NCBI GenBank assembly: GCA_020746995.1
Contig: JAGPXD010000004.1
Coordinates: forward strand, 1,674,001 to 1,738,000
Reading direction: 5' to 3'
Length of the DNA stretch: 64,000 nucleotides
From: Plectosphaerella cucumerina
Taxonomy: Eukaryota; Ascomycota; Sordariomycetes; Glomerellales; Plectosphaerellaceae
In this document: positions 1-10,921 of the stretch, one piece after another
Position numbering within the stretch: position 1 is the stretch's first letter
How the letters are laid out: each line of letters opens with the position of its first letter
Notes under the pieces: generated by a model
The model's input: the letters and a program-made list of their open reading frames with translations, nothing else
Told to the model about the DNA's origin: nothing
Database searches by the model: none
Made by a program: the position numbers and the translations under genes

Positions 1-327
1 AAAGATCCTGCTTCCAGTGTCACGCCCGACGTGGAGGCGGCGAAAGCACAGGCTTCCAGCGCCCGGGTTGCCGCCCGCCCGCCCTGAAGTCACTCGCGGC
101 GGGTGCTTTTGCCCCTCCCGGTTGCCCCTCCACGCCCGCCCGGCGGGTAGAAAGAAAAGCTAGTGTGGCGCGCACAGCGAACGGAACCCAGGCAGAGCCC
201 AGAGCGAAAAGGCGGGCCGCATCACCTACAAATACCCAACACCACACCACCAACCGCCCCCGCCAGGCAGTCTCTCTCTCCGGCATCAACACCAAAACAC
301 CCCCCAAAATAATACGCAACCGCCAAC
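1..327. other. 5' flank of the eIF1A gene
   Basis: No gene is supported here. The stretch is GC-rich at the left and becomes a C/A-rich leader (about 220–327) just before the eIF1A start, which fits promoter and 5' UTR. The open frames are shadows with no coding signal. Confidence 0.6.
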
Positions 328-1137
328 ATGCCCAAGAACAAGGGAAAGGTAAGGTTTCCCCAGAATTTTCCCCCTCTAGCCTGCCTCGGCTCCTCTTCCC
401 CCCATCGCGCATCCCCTCCTTCGCACTCCGGGTTCAAAGAGCGCATTTGCCCAACGCGGGGCAGACGATCCCAGAAATGCCCCGCCCCCTCTCTCCCCCG
501 TCGCGTCGTCGACCTCCACGCTCGCGACGAATGACCGCGGGCACCCAACGCCGTCTACTTCTTTACTCAATAAAAGCATGTCACTGACTCCATCTCCAAC
601 AGGGTGGCAAGAACCGGAGACGTGGAAAGAACGAGTCCGACCACGAGAAGCGTGAGCTCACCTTCAAGGAAGATGGCCAGGGTTCGTACTCCCCCTCCCC
701 CTCCCTCGTCAACCCAGACTTTCTTCCCTAACACCTCCTCCCCCACAGAATACGCCCAGGTCGTGAAGATGCTCGGCAACGGCCGCCTCGAGGCCCTCTG
801 CTTCGACGGAACCAAGCGCCTCGGCAACATCCGCGGCAAGCTTCGCAAGAAGGTCTGGATCAACCAGGGCGACATCATCCTCCTCTCCCTCCGCGAGTAC
901 CAGGACGACAAGGGCGACGTCATCCTCAAGTACACCGCCGACGAGGCCCGCTCCCTCAAGGCCTACGGCGAGCTGCCCGAGAGCGCAAAGATCAACGAGA
1001 CAGACACCTACGGCGCCGAGGGCGACGGCGACTGCAACTTCGAGTTCGACGAGGACCGCGACGACTCGGACGACTCGAGCGACGACGACGCCCCCGGTGC
1101 CGCCGGCAAGAAGGACATCGCCATCGACGACATCTAG
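328..1137 (+). CDS. TIF11: Translation initiation factor eIF1A
   Basis: Spliced product of 162 aa. Exons 328–348, 603–681 and 749–1137; introns 349–602 and 682–748 have GT–AG ends and keep frame. The first exon codes only seven residues (MPKNKGK), followed by a basic stretch GGKNRRRGKNE. Residues about 33–105 are the S1/IF1-type OB fold (GNGRLEALCFDGTKRLGNIR, then KKVWINQGDIILL). The tail is acidic and ends DIAIDDI. Family knowledge: eIF1A binds the A site of the 40S subunit, helps assemble the 43S complex and scan for the start codon, and its acidic C-terminus contacts eIF5B. Length and domain order are normal for the family. The 254-nt first intron is long for this window and may carry regulatory sequence; that is inference. 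Confidence 0.96.
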
Positions 1138-1875
1138 TCGTTTCTGTCCTTCAAACCTTCTTCTTGTCATCATTTTCCTTCCTTCTTTTTATTTTCAAAC
1201 TCTCCACCGACCTGGGGTCAAACCCCTCGTCGGTGGCCGATATGCCCCTCTGCCCCGCCGGAGCCACCGCCCGGGCGAGGTCCTGTCTTTCCTCTCAAAC
1301 CAGGGCGACCCAGCCCGCGGGTATGCCGCCCTGATTCCGCGACAGTCAAGGCATGAGGCGTAGAGAATCGGACGGCCGTGGTGGGAGGGACGTCACGGTA
1401 TCGTCGGGGGATCGTGGAGGATTAAAAAAACGCTTTACATCTGCCATCACGAATAGAACATGATTGCGACACTCTGCCTGGCATGACAACTGGATTTTTC
1501 CTTCAATGACTCGCTGTCCCTGATGAATTGCTCATTCTCTGTCCTATCCTATATGTGACGTGCTCCGTCTACCTGCGAGGCCACATGCTCCTCGGTTTGC
1601 GTGTCGGTGCTCGCTGCGACTGGGGGACATCCCCATTTCCTTGCCTGGCCATCGGGCTCTTCCTCACCCCTCACCAATCTTCTCATCTCCATAGTTATTG
1701 ATGCACCGCCGCTCGTTCGAGGCCGCTAGAACTGAACGGTTCCCAATGAGCGCCGGAACCACGTCTACACCGAGTCGGGCCGCATGCCCGCACCTTATTT
1801 GTAGTGTGTCTTGTCTGCCACCGGAGTATCATTGTGCGCTCGCCGTCGGCTGACCGTGTATTTCTGTCTCCTCGT
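1138..1875. other. Intergenic between convergent eIF1A and WASP genes
   Basis: The two genes converge, so this holds both 3' UTRs. T-rich stretches follow the eIF1A stop (about 1139–1200). No open frame here looks coding. Confidence 0.6.
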
Positions 1876-3949
1876 TTACCAATCGTCGTTGTCGCTCCGT
1901 TCATCATCTAGAATCACCGTCAGCACATACTCCACAATAGGCACGTGGGACTAAAACTTACCGCTTCGGCTGACCTTCTCCTTGCGCTTCTGCAGCGCCG
2001 CGGCCAGCGCATCCGCCATGCCACCTCCAGGCGCGGCTCCTGCCGGTGGCAGCCCGCTGCCGTGGGGTCCGGTGTCGGCGCTTCCTCCGACCTGCGCCGA
2101 GCTTCGATCGCGAATCTTGGATCGATCGACCTTCTTCAGGGCACCGATTCCACCAGCCTTGTGGATATCCGCAAGCATGGCGCCTCGGCTGGGATCCGAG
2201 GCCGCTGGCGGAACACCTGACGAGTAACCAGAGTCCCTGTTCGGCATGGGCGGAGGCGGAGGCGGGCCTCCCAGACCACCAGGGGGTGGGGGAGGAGGGG
2301 GGGGAGGAGGACCTCCCAGTCCGCCCGGGGGCATCGGCGGCGGCGGAGGAGGTGGTCCTCCGGGGCCGCCAGGGGGAGGCGGTGCTCTGCTGCTTGTCGG
2401 GGGCAGAGGCGGGGGCGCGGGCGGTGCGTTCGAGGACGGCAGAGGTGGTGGTGCGGGCGGCGCGTTGGAGGACGGCAGAGGAGGGGGAAGAGGAGGACCG
2501 GCGCCTCCAGGAGGGGGAGGCACCGGACGGGATGCCGATGGTGGGAGAGGAGGCGGCAGGCTCGTGCCTGGCGGTGCCTTGGGAGGCAGAGGGGGAGGCG
2601 GCCCAGGAGCAACAGGAGCTGCTCCACCCCGTGGAGGCGGCGCCGGAGGTGCAGAGCCGCGACTGGGAGGTGGAGGAGGCACTGGGTTTCTTGCTCCTGT
2701 GAAGGGAGGTGGCACACCGAACCTGTGGCCAGCCGGCCTCTCTTCTTCCTGCATGGGCGTCTTGGGAGGCCTGGGAGGTGGGGGCGGCCCAGGGTTTGGT
2801 GCTTGGGCGCCCGGAGGAGCGCGAGGAGGAGCCGGAGGAGGAGCGTTGGCGTATCTCCCTGCTTCGGGCAGGGGAGGCGGCACATGCCATCGCGACTTGG
2901 GAGGCTCCGGCGATGGCTCCTTGGCCGGGGGAGGAGGCGCCTCGGACTTCCCACCGCGCCTAGACGGGGGCGGCGCCGGCGGAGCTCCTCGCCTGGAGCC
3001 CGAAGAAGACTCCGAGTGGCCGCCGCCGGGAGGGGGTGGCGGCGGAGGAGCACGGCCGCCCCTACTGTCGCTCGGCGGAGGAGGCGGTGGGGGAACGGCC
3101 GCAGCCGGTGCTGGCGGCGGGGCGCGGTGAGCTGGTTCTTCGGGTTGGCTGGCAGCCTGCTGCTGCTTCAAAAAGTCGACGATGAAGTCCTGGTTGTCCT
3201 TGATGAAGTCGTCGTCCAGCCCGTTGGCCTCAAGCTCCTGGCCAAAGTTTTCCCGCCAGTGAGGATCGAAGGCCTCGAGGGTCGCAAACTGCGAGGGCGC
3301 TCTGCCACTGCCATTGAGACCGAAAGAGGGGATTCGTGAGTGGGACGGAGGTGCGGGAGGAGGCGGGGGCGCGACACTGCTCGGCGAGTCTGGGGGTGTC
3401 TGGTGGGAGTTGTGTCGATGGCTGCCGAACAGGCCGCCGAGAAGACCATGCTTGTGACCGGTAACCTGTGCGGCGCCGCCAAAGGCCTGGGATCTTGTGG
3501 CTCTGCTGGCGTTCTTCTCCCGGTCGTCCATCTTCTTCTTGAATTGTTTGGCCTCTTTTTCGTCGATGAAGGATAAGCCGGCGAGATAGTCCTCGGTCTC
3601 GAAGGTGTGGAAGAAGGTGCGGTCCTGGTTGTACATCCAGTTCTCGAAGATCTCCTGGTCCCAGATGACGCCTCTACTCGCAGGCTGGGTTTTGTTAGTT
3701 CGGCCTTCACCTGAGGACATCATTGTTGGAAGTACGCACCGATATGTCTACCAGCTTGAGCCAGTACGTGTTGCCCACGAGGTCATTGGACAGCACGATT
3801 GCGCCCTGCAGACCTGTGTACTTCCATTCTGTCCTGTCGGGGTAGGCTACGTAGAGCCTGGCGACGGCGACGGCCTGGATCTTGTTGGTCTGCTTGGGAA
3901 CATGGCGCTTGACGGTGTCCTTGTCATCGTCGGTCAGGACGGTGGGCAT
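1876..3949 (-). CDS. LAS17: Wiskott–Aldrich syndrome protein homologue (Las17/WASP), Arp2/3 activator
   Basis: Spliced product of 654 aa from exons 3949–3740, 3684–1962 and 1907–1876. Residues 1–110 form a WH1/EVH1 domain (AVARLYVAYPDRTEWKYTGL, then GVIWDQEIFENW). A linker follows, then a long polyproline region (about 270–555) expected to bind SH3 proteins and profilin. A WH2-type actin-binding segment (GAMLADIHKAGGIGALKK) lies near 565–600. The last exon is only 32 nt and encodes an acidic end, DDERSDNDDW, the Arp2/3-binding A motif. The preceding intron (1961–1908) starts GTAAGT and ends TTCTAG; if it is not removed the protein ends SGKF and loses the acidic tail. Family role: nucleation of branched actin at endocytic patches and hyphal tips. 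The WH1, WH2 and A motifs make the assignment firm. Confidence 0.95.
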
Positions 3950-5147
3950 CTTGGCGGAGGAGCACTAGAAGCGTGCGGTGTTGAAGTTGAGTGAATTTAG
4001 GTGATGTGTTGGTTTCCAGGTCCCAAGTATGGGGGTGTGGGTGATTGTCCGGCAGCACGTCTTGGTGAAAGAGGTTGATATCGACTCGTGCGACGTCGGA
4101 TCTAAGGCCCTCGATCGGGTTATTGGACAACGTCTCGATGTACTTTGAGGACGTCGCTTCGTGTCCTGACGAGGCCGGCGTGAGTCGATCTCGCGAGGAG
4201 TAGCGTTGTATGAGGCTGAGGGATCTCTACCCAGTCGTAGGGCTGATGGCTTATGAAGGTGGTGTAGCACCTTTCGATTTTGGAGGCCGCCCGGGGTGTG
4301 GAAAGAAGCTCGCCCTATCGCAAGGGGCGGCTAAGCTAAGGTGTCGGAACGGTCGGCAGCTCTGGAGGATCTCGAAGGGCTTCGTTCACGAGACTCGGGC
4401 TGGCATTGGTACGGGCCGGCGGAGTGGTGATTGTTGCGAGGGCTGGCGAGGGAAGAAGCCCATTTGCGCAGGCGAGAGAGCAAAGTGGTGGAAGCGGGAA
4501 GTGCTGCGAACGCAATGGAAGCACAGGAGTCGTACGTAGCCAGGTAGCGTACCGCCAGCTCGTCCGGACGGGCGACAAGAGGCTGGGCGCCACGCAGCAG
4601 GACCCGCCGATTGGCTTGTTGGGCGGAGGGGACGGTGGGGAAGTCACTCTCGGGCGGTGGAAGAAGGGGAGTCAGCCACAGGCACCGCCACAGAGTGACT
4701 TTCCGACCTGCCTGAAAGCGTCGCGTGAGGAGCTTTGATGTCCTGTGTCGTCATTCCGCGGCCTTTCCAAGCGCTTGGCCCACGCGGCCTGCAGGTGTCG
4801 TCTGCAGGACTTTGGCGCTGACAGATTCTATCGGCCGGTCGCTAAATGGCAGCCTGCAATGATATCTGGAGGCATTCAAGCTGGACTGCAGACTCATCCA
4901 GAACGCGGAAGGCAGCGCTGTGAAGCCACGCAACACTTCTTGAAGGTGGATACGTCCGCTCTTTGGGCTCAGTTGGGCGTCACCGATTCAGAATGTGAGA
5001 CGGGCACAGATTCATCAGATCATTAATATCCTCATTACTACTGCGGGTACCAGGTTCGGCGCTTCCAGCGCCTGCGCCCGCCCGCCGGTTCGTGTCTATT
5101 CATACAGGTCATGACGAGTCGTTTGATGCGTATGTCCGGCCCGACAT
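3950..5147. other. Intergenic, WASP upstream region
   Basis: About 1.2 kb. It should hold the WASP promoter and 5' UTR and the 3' UTR of the small gene at 5148–5441. Open frames up to 110 codons exist on both strands but show no domain, splice pattern or coding composition. Confidence 0.5.
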
Positions 5148-5441
5148 TTACTGGTCGGCGCCCTGGTTGTTCATGGCGACAGCCTTGGCGCGGCGGTCCT
5201 CCTTGGTACCCTCCTCCTGAGCGGAGAAGTCCTTGGGGATGGCGGGACCAGGCGCGGCGTTGTGGTGAGCGGTCTTGGGGTCGAAGGTCTTCTTGTCGTC
5301 GATGGGCTGCGTGGAGAACTCCTTCTCCTGGTCCTGCGAGGGGTGCATGTCAGCGAGGCCGGTCTAGGGTGATCACGGCGGGAGGGGATCTTGGCGTACC
5401 TCCTTGCTGGTGCCCTTGACGATGTTCTTGATCTTGTCCAT
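5148..5441 (-). CDS. Small hydrophilic conserved-type fungal protein, function unknown
   Basis: 75-aa product from exons 5441–5400 and 5333–5148. The intron (5399–5334) begins GTACGC and ends CGCAG and falls exactly between codons. The N-terminus MDKIKNIVKGTSKE could form a short amphipathic helix. The rest is charged and rich in K, D, E, Q and A, with motifs KKTFDPKTAHHNAAPGPAIP and ending NNQGADQ. There is no signal peptide, membrane segment or cysteine. The composition suggests an intrinsically disordered cytosolic protein, loosely like small stress or LEA-like hydrophilins, but that is only a resemblance in composition. I cannot assign a function. The clean intron and stable frame support a real gene. 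Confidence 0.75.
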
Positions 5442-5947
5442 GTTGATGGTGTTTGGGAGTGTTCTTGATGTGGGTTTGTGGTAGTTTGAGAGATGGTTTG
5501 GTGCTGAGTGTTCGGTCTGGGCAGCAAAGAAAAGGACATGGACGTCTTAAGTACTTGTAGCCTGCTGCTGCGCGCCACGGGACTGCCACATCCATCCCGT
5601 TGTCTTGTCCCAAGCGCATCCCGCGAAATGCGGCTTATCGCGGGGTATTTCCTGATGACGTCGTCTCAGCGGCGACAAAACACGCCAGTCCGCACGCCGA
5701 TCGCCCCGTGACGCCGTACGCACACTGCCACAACCCCCAACGCTAAACACTGGCATTGTGGTGTGTGGAGCAGCAACCACGTTCTAGAGCAGGCTGCATC
5801 CTTCCTGTCCGACGATGCCGCCGACCACACAGCAGGAACAGGGCGGTCTCTGATGTCACATCTGTCTCATCTCACGCCCGGGCAAAAAGAGAAGACGAAG
5901 AGAAAACGGCAAAAGGATGATCCGCTTGTGAGAGCAAGCAGGTCGCT
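5442..5947. other. Intergenic between the small gene and tRNA-Ile
   Basis: Probable promoter and leader of the minus-strand small gene, then spacer to the tRNA. No coding or RNA signal seen. Confidence 0.5.
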
Positions 5948-6020
5948 GGTCAGTATGAGGGTCGAACTCATGGCCTTCGCATTATTAGTACGACGCTCTA
6001 ACCAACTGAGCTAACCGACC
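5948..6020 (-). tRNA. tRNA-Ile (anticodon AAT)
   Basis: A 73-nt cloverleaf on the minus strand. The acceptor stem pairs GGTCGGT with ACTGACC (one G·T pair), the D arm is GCTC/GAGC, and the anticodon stem pairs TCGTA with TGCGA (one T·G pair). The loop CTAATAA gives anticodon AAT, the T stem is ATGAG/CTCAT and the T loop is TTCGACC. Every region has standard length and there is no intron. AAT (read as IAT after editing) is the usual eukaryotic decoder of ATT, ATC and ATA. Confidence 0.95.
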
Positions 6021-6467
6021 GGGGATGAGGGCGGAGATGAGGTTGAGGCACATTCTGCGATCCCCGCCGGGCTGTGGTTCCTCGTCGTGGTGGAGGAGAC
6101 AGACTGAGGCTGGTGCTGGATATGGGTCCTGACACGATGTCACTGTCACTGACACTGGAAGTTTCCAAGTTGTGGCTTCTGTCAACCAAGCTGGTCCATC
6201 GACAACGTAGTTAGTCGAAGAAACGAACTATTCGGCTTGGCAGGTCTATGCATCAACTCGCTGAGTATGACTTTGTCGATGAAGGTTGGTGCTCTATGAG
6301 AAGTCCAGCCACAATACATATTGCCCCGCCACATTACTCCAGCCACATCTGAAGCTCCCCACCATCGATCGCCTCCCAACTTCACGAGCTCCCAATTCAC
6401 GGCCCTCTCGCATCTTCACCCCTCCAAAGCTCCTCCAACTACAGCATGCCCAGACCGACTGCCCCGC
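6021..6467. other. Intergenic, XPF promoter region
   Basis: Spacer between tRNA-Ile and the XPF start. The last 150 nt are C- and T-rich, as expected of a fungal leader. No gene seen. Confidence 0.5.
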
Positions 6468-9357
6468 ATGTCGGCCAGCAATGCGCCCCAGCCAGTGAAG
6501 CTTTCGCTGCCCCTTGTACGACCGTCCCGCTCTCCCTATGCCCTTGCGCACTCTGACGTCCGTGAAGGAATACCAGCAGAACCTCTTCCAGGAGCTCCGG
6601 TCCGAAGATGAGCTGGTCGTACTGGCGCGTGGCCTCGGCCTCATGCGTCTGGTCACCAACCTCCTCCACTCCTACGATGCTGCCGGCAACAACCTGATCA
6701 TCATCGTGGGCGCCGAGGATCGCGAGAACGCCTGGATCGGCGAGGCCCTTGCCGAGCATGCCGCCATCAGCATGTCGCCCAAGGCTCGCGGTCTGACCGT
6801 CGTCAACACGGACTACACGAGTGTCGGAGCGAGAGAGAAGATGTATGCGCGTGGCGGCATCTTTAGCATCACCTCGCGCATCCTCGTCGTCGATCTGCTG
6901 ACGAGCCTGCTGGATCCCTTGACCATCACCGGCCTCATCGTATTGCACGCCGACCGCATCGCCGCCACGTCTCTCGAGGCCTTCATCCTCCGTATCTACC
7001 GCCAGAAGAACAAGGTCGGATTCCTGAAGGCCTTCTCCGACAATCCCGATCCCTTCTCGGTTGGCTTCTCGCCCTTGGCCACCATGATGCGGAACCTGTT
7101 CCTCAAGAAGGCCTCTCTCTGGCCGCGGTTCCACGTTACCGTCGCCGAGGCGCTCGAAGGGAAAAAGAAGGCCGAGGTCATCGAGCTCGAGGTCCCCATG
7201 ACGGACTACATGAAGGATATCCAGAATGCGATCCTCGAGTGCGTCGAGGTCAGCATTCACGAGCTCAAAAAGGGGAACAACGGCCTGGAAATGGACGACT
7301 GGAACCTGGACAGCGCCCTGCTGAAGAACTTCGACGTCATGGTGCGGAGACAGCTGGACCCGAACTGGCACCGCGTCAGCTGGAAGACGCGACAGATTGT
7401 CAACGATCTCACAGTGCTCCGCGGCATGCTTCACTCGGTCCTCTCCTTCGACGCCGTCTCTTTTCTCCAGCACCTCGACACCATCCACGCAGCACACTCG
7501 CCGCCGCCCGGCTCGACCCGGCAGAATCAGTCGCCATGGCTGTTCCTTGACGCTGCTCAGGTCATCTTCGAGACGGCGCGCAAGAGGGTCTACGCGGCAG
7601 CCACTCGTGCAGCGAACGCCGAGGCCAACATTGACGTTCTCAAGCCGGTGCTCGAGGAGCTGCCAAAGTGGGCACTATTGGCCGACGTGCTGGAGGAGAT
7701 TGACCGCGACCTCTATTTCGAACCTCCGGCGCGTGACAGCTCCAACGGGACCATCCTCATCATGTGCAACGACGTCAACTCATGCAAGCAGCTGCGCGAC
7801 TACCTTGCGACGATGCATGTGAAACCCAAAGTCGACAAAGACGCCGCCAAGAAGGCTGACGACGAGAACGATGACGAGGAGGATGAGGAAGAAGAGGAAG
7901 AAAAGTACTCGGGCGCCTTTATGATGAGAAGGAAACTCCGAAACTACCTCAAGTGGAAGAGGGAATTCGCCATCATCAGCAAGACCCTCTTCGCCGAAAA
8001 CCAGAAGGCGATCAACGGCGCCACAGACTCGAGATCGGGCCAGCCCCTGAGAGGCAAGGCGCCTAGTAACAAGAGGCGCCGCATGCGGGGCGGCGGAGGC
8101 ATGGGCATGTCCCTCTCACGAGCCGAGAACGGCAGCCTCGTCCCCTATTTCGAGAAGCCTTCCGATGTCGAAGGTCTCATCGCCGAGGTACAGGCGACCG
8201 AGGAGGAGGCCCAGCAGAAGCCAGACATTACAGCCGACCCGCTGGATAACATGGAGGACTACTACCAGCTGTACGAGATGAAGGACCTCGTGGTGATCCA
8301 CTCGTACGACGGCGACCAGGACGACCACGTCCTTGAGGAGGTGAAGCCCCGGTACATCATCATGTACGAGCCGGACGCGGCCTTCATCCGGCGCGTCGAG
8401 GTGTACCGTTCGTCGCACAACGACCGCAGCGTGCGCGTGTACTTCATGTACTACGGCGGCTCGGTCGAGGAGCAGCGGTACCTGTCAGGGGTGCGGCGCG
8501 AGAAGGATGCCTTCACCAAGCTCATAAAGGAGCGGGCGACCATGTCGCTGGTCATGACGGTGGACTCGCACGGCGCCGAGGACCCCGAAGAGCAGTTCCT
8601 GCGGACCATCAACACGAGGATCGCCGGCGGCGGGCGGCTGGCGGCGACGGCGCAGCCCCCGCGAGTGGTTGTCGACGTGCGAGAGTTCCGGTCGTCACTG
8701 CCGTCGCTGTTGCACGGACGCAACATGGTCATCGTGCCCTGCATGCTGACCGTGGCCGACTACGTGCTGTCGCCAACCATCTGCGTCGAGCGCAAGTCCA
8801 TCAGCGATCTCATCTCGTCCTTCAAGGACGGCCGCCTCTTCACCCAGGCTGAGACCATGTTCCAGCACTACAAGAGCCCGATGCTGCTCATCGAGTTTGA
8901 CCAGAACAAGTCGTTCACGCTGGAACCGTTCGCCGACCTGTCGGGCAGCCTGAGCAGCGTGGCGCCGTCTAACGTGACGTCGGACCTGCAATCCAAGCTG
9001 GTGCTGCTGACGCTTGCTTTCCCCAAGCTGCGCATCATCTGGAGCTCGTCACCGTACCAGACAGCTGAGATCTTCGAGTCGCTGAAGACGCAGGAGGAGG
9101 AGCCTGACCCGATTGCCGCGGTGCGCGCGGGTCTGGACCGCGATATGCGTGCCGAAGATCAGAGTTTCAGTGTTGAGCCGCAGGAGATGTTGGGAATTGT
9201 GCCGGGTGTGACGCCCAAGAACATCAAGACTTTGGTCCTTGAGACGGAGAATATTCGCGAGATTGCCAATATGGGCATAGACGAGCTTGCGCCGTTGGTG
9301 GGACAGGAGTCGGCGCGCAAGATTTATGGCTTCTTCAACCGGAATGTACTTGATTAG
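6468..9357 (+). CDS. RAD1: XPF/ERCC4-type structure-specific DNA repair endonuclease
   Basis: Spliced product of 945 aa: exon 1 6468–6515 (16 codons ending VKLSLPL), intron 6516–6567 with a CTGAC branch site, exon 2 6568–9357. This start is preferred to the in-frame ATG at 6538 because it restores the typical VKLSLPL–EYQQ join. The N-terminal half is the inactive SF2 helicase-like region (EDELVVLARGLGLMRLVTNL). An acidic low-complexity insert lies near residues 447–463. The ERCC4 nuclease core is at about 715–800, with VDVREF near 716 and CVERKSISDL near 755, giving the D…ERKxxxD signature. Two helix-hairpin-helix elements follow at about 888–940 (LGIVPGVTPKNI). Family role: with its ERCC1/Rad10 partner it makes the 5' incision in nucleotide excision repair and acts in crosslink and recombination repair. 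Neurospora mus-38, yeast RAD1 and fission yeast rad16 are the counterparts. Confidence 0.96.
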
Positions 9358-9898
9358 ATGTACTATAGACGAAGTACAACATGGGCACACAGGCATTACA
9401 GGACTGATTTGTGAGAACGAAACCGGAATGGACCTGATGAAAAGTATCATGGAGGTGTGGGAAAGGAGTCCTTGGACTGCCCAGCATAGATGCCACCTTC
9501 GAAGCTTGCAGATGGCTTGCCATGCCGCAGCCTGCATGGAAAGCCGTCCCAAGCAAACATGACCGAGAAAATACAAATTCAAAAGTACCCTGGAGACGAT
9601 ACACCCGACAACATGCAGAAAAGTATTACTGGAACTGTTTTTATGGGAAACATTGTGGTATTGCAAACGCCAAACTGTATCAGCAGGCAAGGGGGTATCT
9701 CGATGGCTCCGTGGAGGCGCATCATGAAATGCCTGCTTCGCGACCGTTTGTCAAGAGACAAAAGAAACTCGTCGTCATGCGGTAAAAGACCCGTTCCTCC
9801 TCATTATTCTTCGTCCTCTTCTCTCGCGTTCTTCTCCCCACCGGCCAGGGACGACATCATGCTCGTCGAGTCATCCCTTAATCGGCTGATGGGGCGGT
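9358..9898. other. Intergenic between convergent XPF and small membrane-protein genes
   Basis: Holds the 3' UTRs of both genes. Overlapping short open frames are present but have no recognisable product. Confidence 0.5.
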
Positions 9899-10159
9899 TT
9901 AGACGCGGCTTCTCGTGGTGGTGCCACCGCCGCGACGGCGACCGGCGCGGCCGCAGGTGAGGCAGGAGATGATGATGTTGAACAGCGAAACGATGCCGTT
10001 GATGATGGCGTGGAAGATGGAGCCGATGGCGTTGACAATTGCCATGAGGCAGCTGCCGATGGCCTGGAAGACCGATTTGATCTAGGGTAGATGTTAGTGG
10101 CGGTGTGGGGAGAAGTTTGGACAACAGGAGTCACGTACGCAAGAGACGACGGCGCCCAT
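9899..10159 (-). CDS. 67-aa putatively N-myristoylated hydrophobic membrane protein
   Basis: Exons 10159–10139 and 10081–9899; the intron 10138–10082 starts GTACGT and ends CCTAG. The first exon is exactly MGAVVSC. Gly2 with Ser6 fits the eukaryotic N-myristoylation signal, and Cys7 next to it suits palmitoylation. Residues 8–50 form a long Ile/Val/Ala/Phe-rich stretch (IKSVFQAIGSCLMAIVNAIG and onward), either an amphipathic or a membrane-embedded helix pair. It ends LTCGRAGRRRGG and a basic tail. Small proteins of this style occur in many filamentous ascomycetes, but I know of no assigned function. It probably sits on the cytosolic face of the plasma membrane; that is inference. A TATA-like element at 10298–10305 and a CA-rich leader precede it. 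Confidence 0.82.
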
Positions 10160-10203
10160 ATTTGCGATTCGTGTGGATGATTTGTTGGGTGGTTTGGTTT
10201 GGT

Positions 10204-10260
10204 TTGTGTGGTAGAGGTTGCTGTTGTTTGTTTGGTAGAGGTTGCTGTTGTTTGTTTTGA
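10204..10260. repeat. Two imperfect tandem copies in the leader of the 67-aa gene
   Basis: The 27-nt unit TGGTAGAGGTTGCTGTTG plus a TTTGTT spacer appears twice back to back. On the mRNA strand it reads as an unstructured CAA-rich leader (CAACAGCAACCTCTACCA). Such leaders often go with efficient translation. Confidence 0.7.
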
Positions 10261-10297
10261 GATGAGGATGGACGGGAAGGCGGATGGCGAAAGGGGA

Positions 10298-10305
10298 CTT
10301 ATATA
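10298..10305 (-). promoter_or_regulatory. TATA-like box upstream of the 67-aa gene
   Basis: TATATAAG on the minus strand lies about 140 nt upstream of the ATG at 10159, leaving room for a leader of roughly 110 nt. Call rests on sequence and position only. Confidence 0.5.
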
Positions 10306-10921
10306 CAAAGTCAAAACAGCACGGGGCGGGTGTGCAAGGCGCCTGGCCGAGTCACTACATCATCCCTCTACGGGACGCAGGGTCTGCAGTGGTCCTTTCC
10401 AGCTCCTTCCCGCAACAACAACGTCAGACTCTGTCCACCTCAAGTCCCTTCCCGCCCCCCCTGGTCATGTGTGCGGCTTCCCGGCCGATGGGCTGAGACG
10501 AGCTCATCTCCCTCGATATGGTTGGACCGGGGGTCTAGCCAAGGCCCCAGTAATCTTTTCATCTGGCGTGTGTCTTTTTGCGGCGGCGCTTGCTGGCTGC
10601 CATCGTGATCAGGTGCTGGGCAAAAGGGCTGTAGTGTGATGATGCCGATCGCCAAGATGACGTCAACTCCACCCCGGACCCTCTGAAACGTTCGAGCCGC
10701 CCCGCTGTTTTCCCGCGACAGACGCACCGCTGGCACGGCAGTCGACTCGCGTGCAGCACGCGGTGCCCCTGCGTTCCTTGCCGCTTTTGGGCAAGGCGGG
10801 ATGGGAGGCAGGGCTGGCTTTCCGTTTGGGACTAGGAAAACGGTGGGTTGACGCTGACATTTTTCGTCTGCCTTGCGTCAAGACGCTCGAAACGTCCCAC
10901 GCATCCACCCCCTCCGACATA
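10306..10921. other. Intergenic, no gene supported
   Basis: Distal upstream region of the 67-aa gene and 3' flank of the cysteine-rich membrane protein gene. Short frames on both strands show no coding features. Confidence 0.5.

Noticed and set aside
2246..3130. Gly-rich plus-strand frame of 294 codons opposite WASP
   Set aside because: It is the reverse of the polyproline region (CCN codons read as GGN). WASP has clear WH1, WH2 and acidic motifs on the minus strand.
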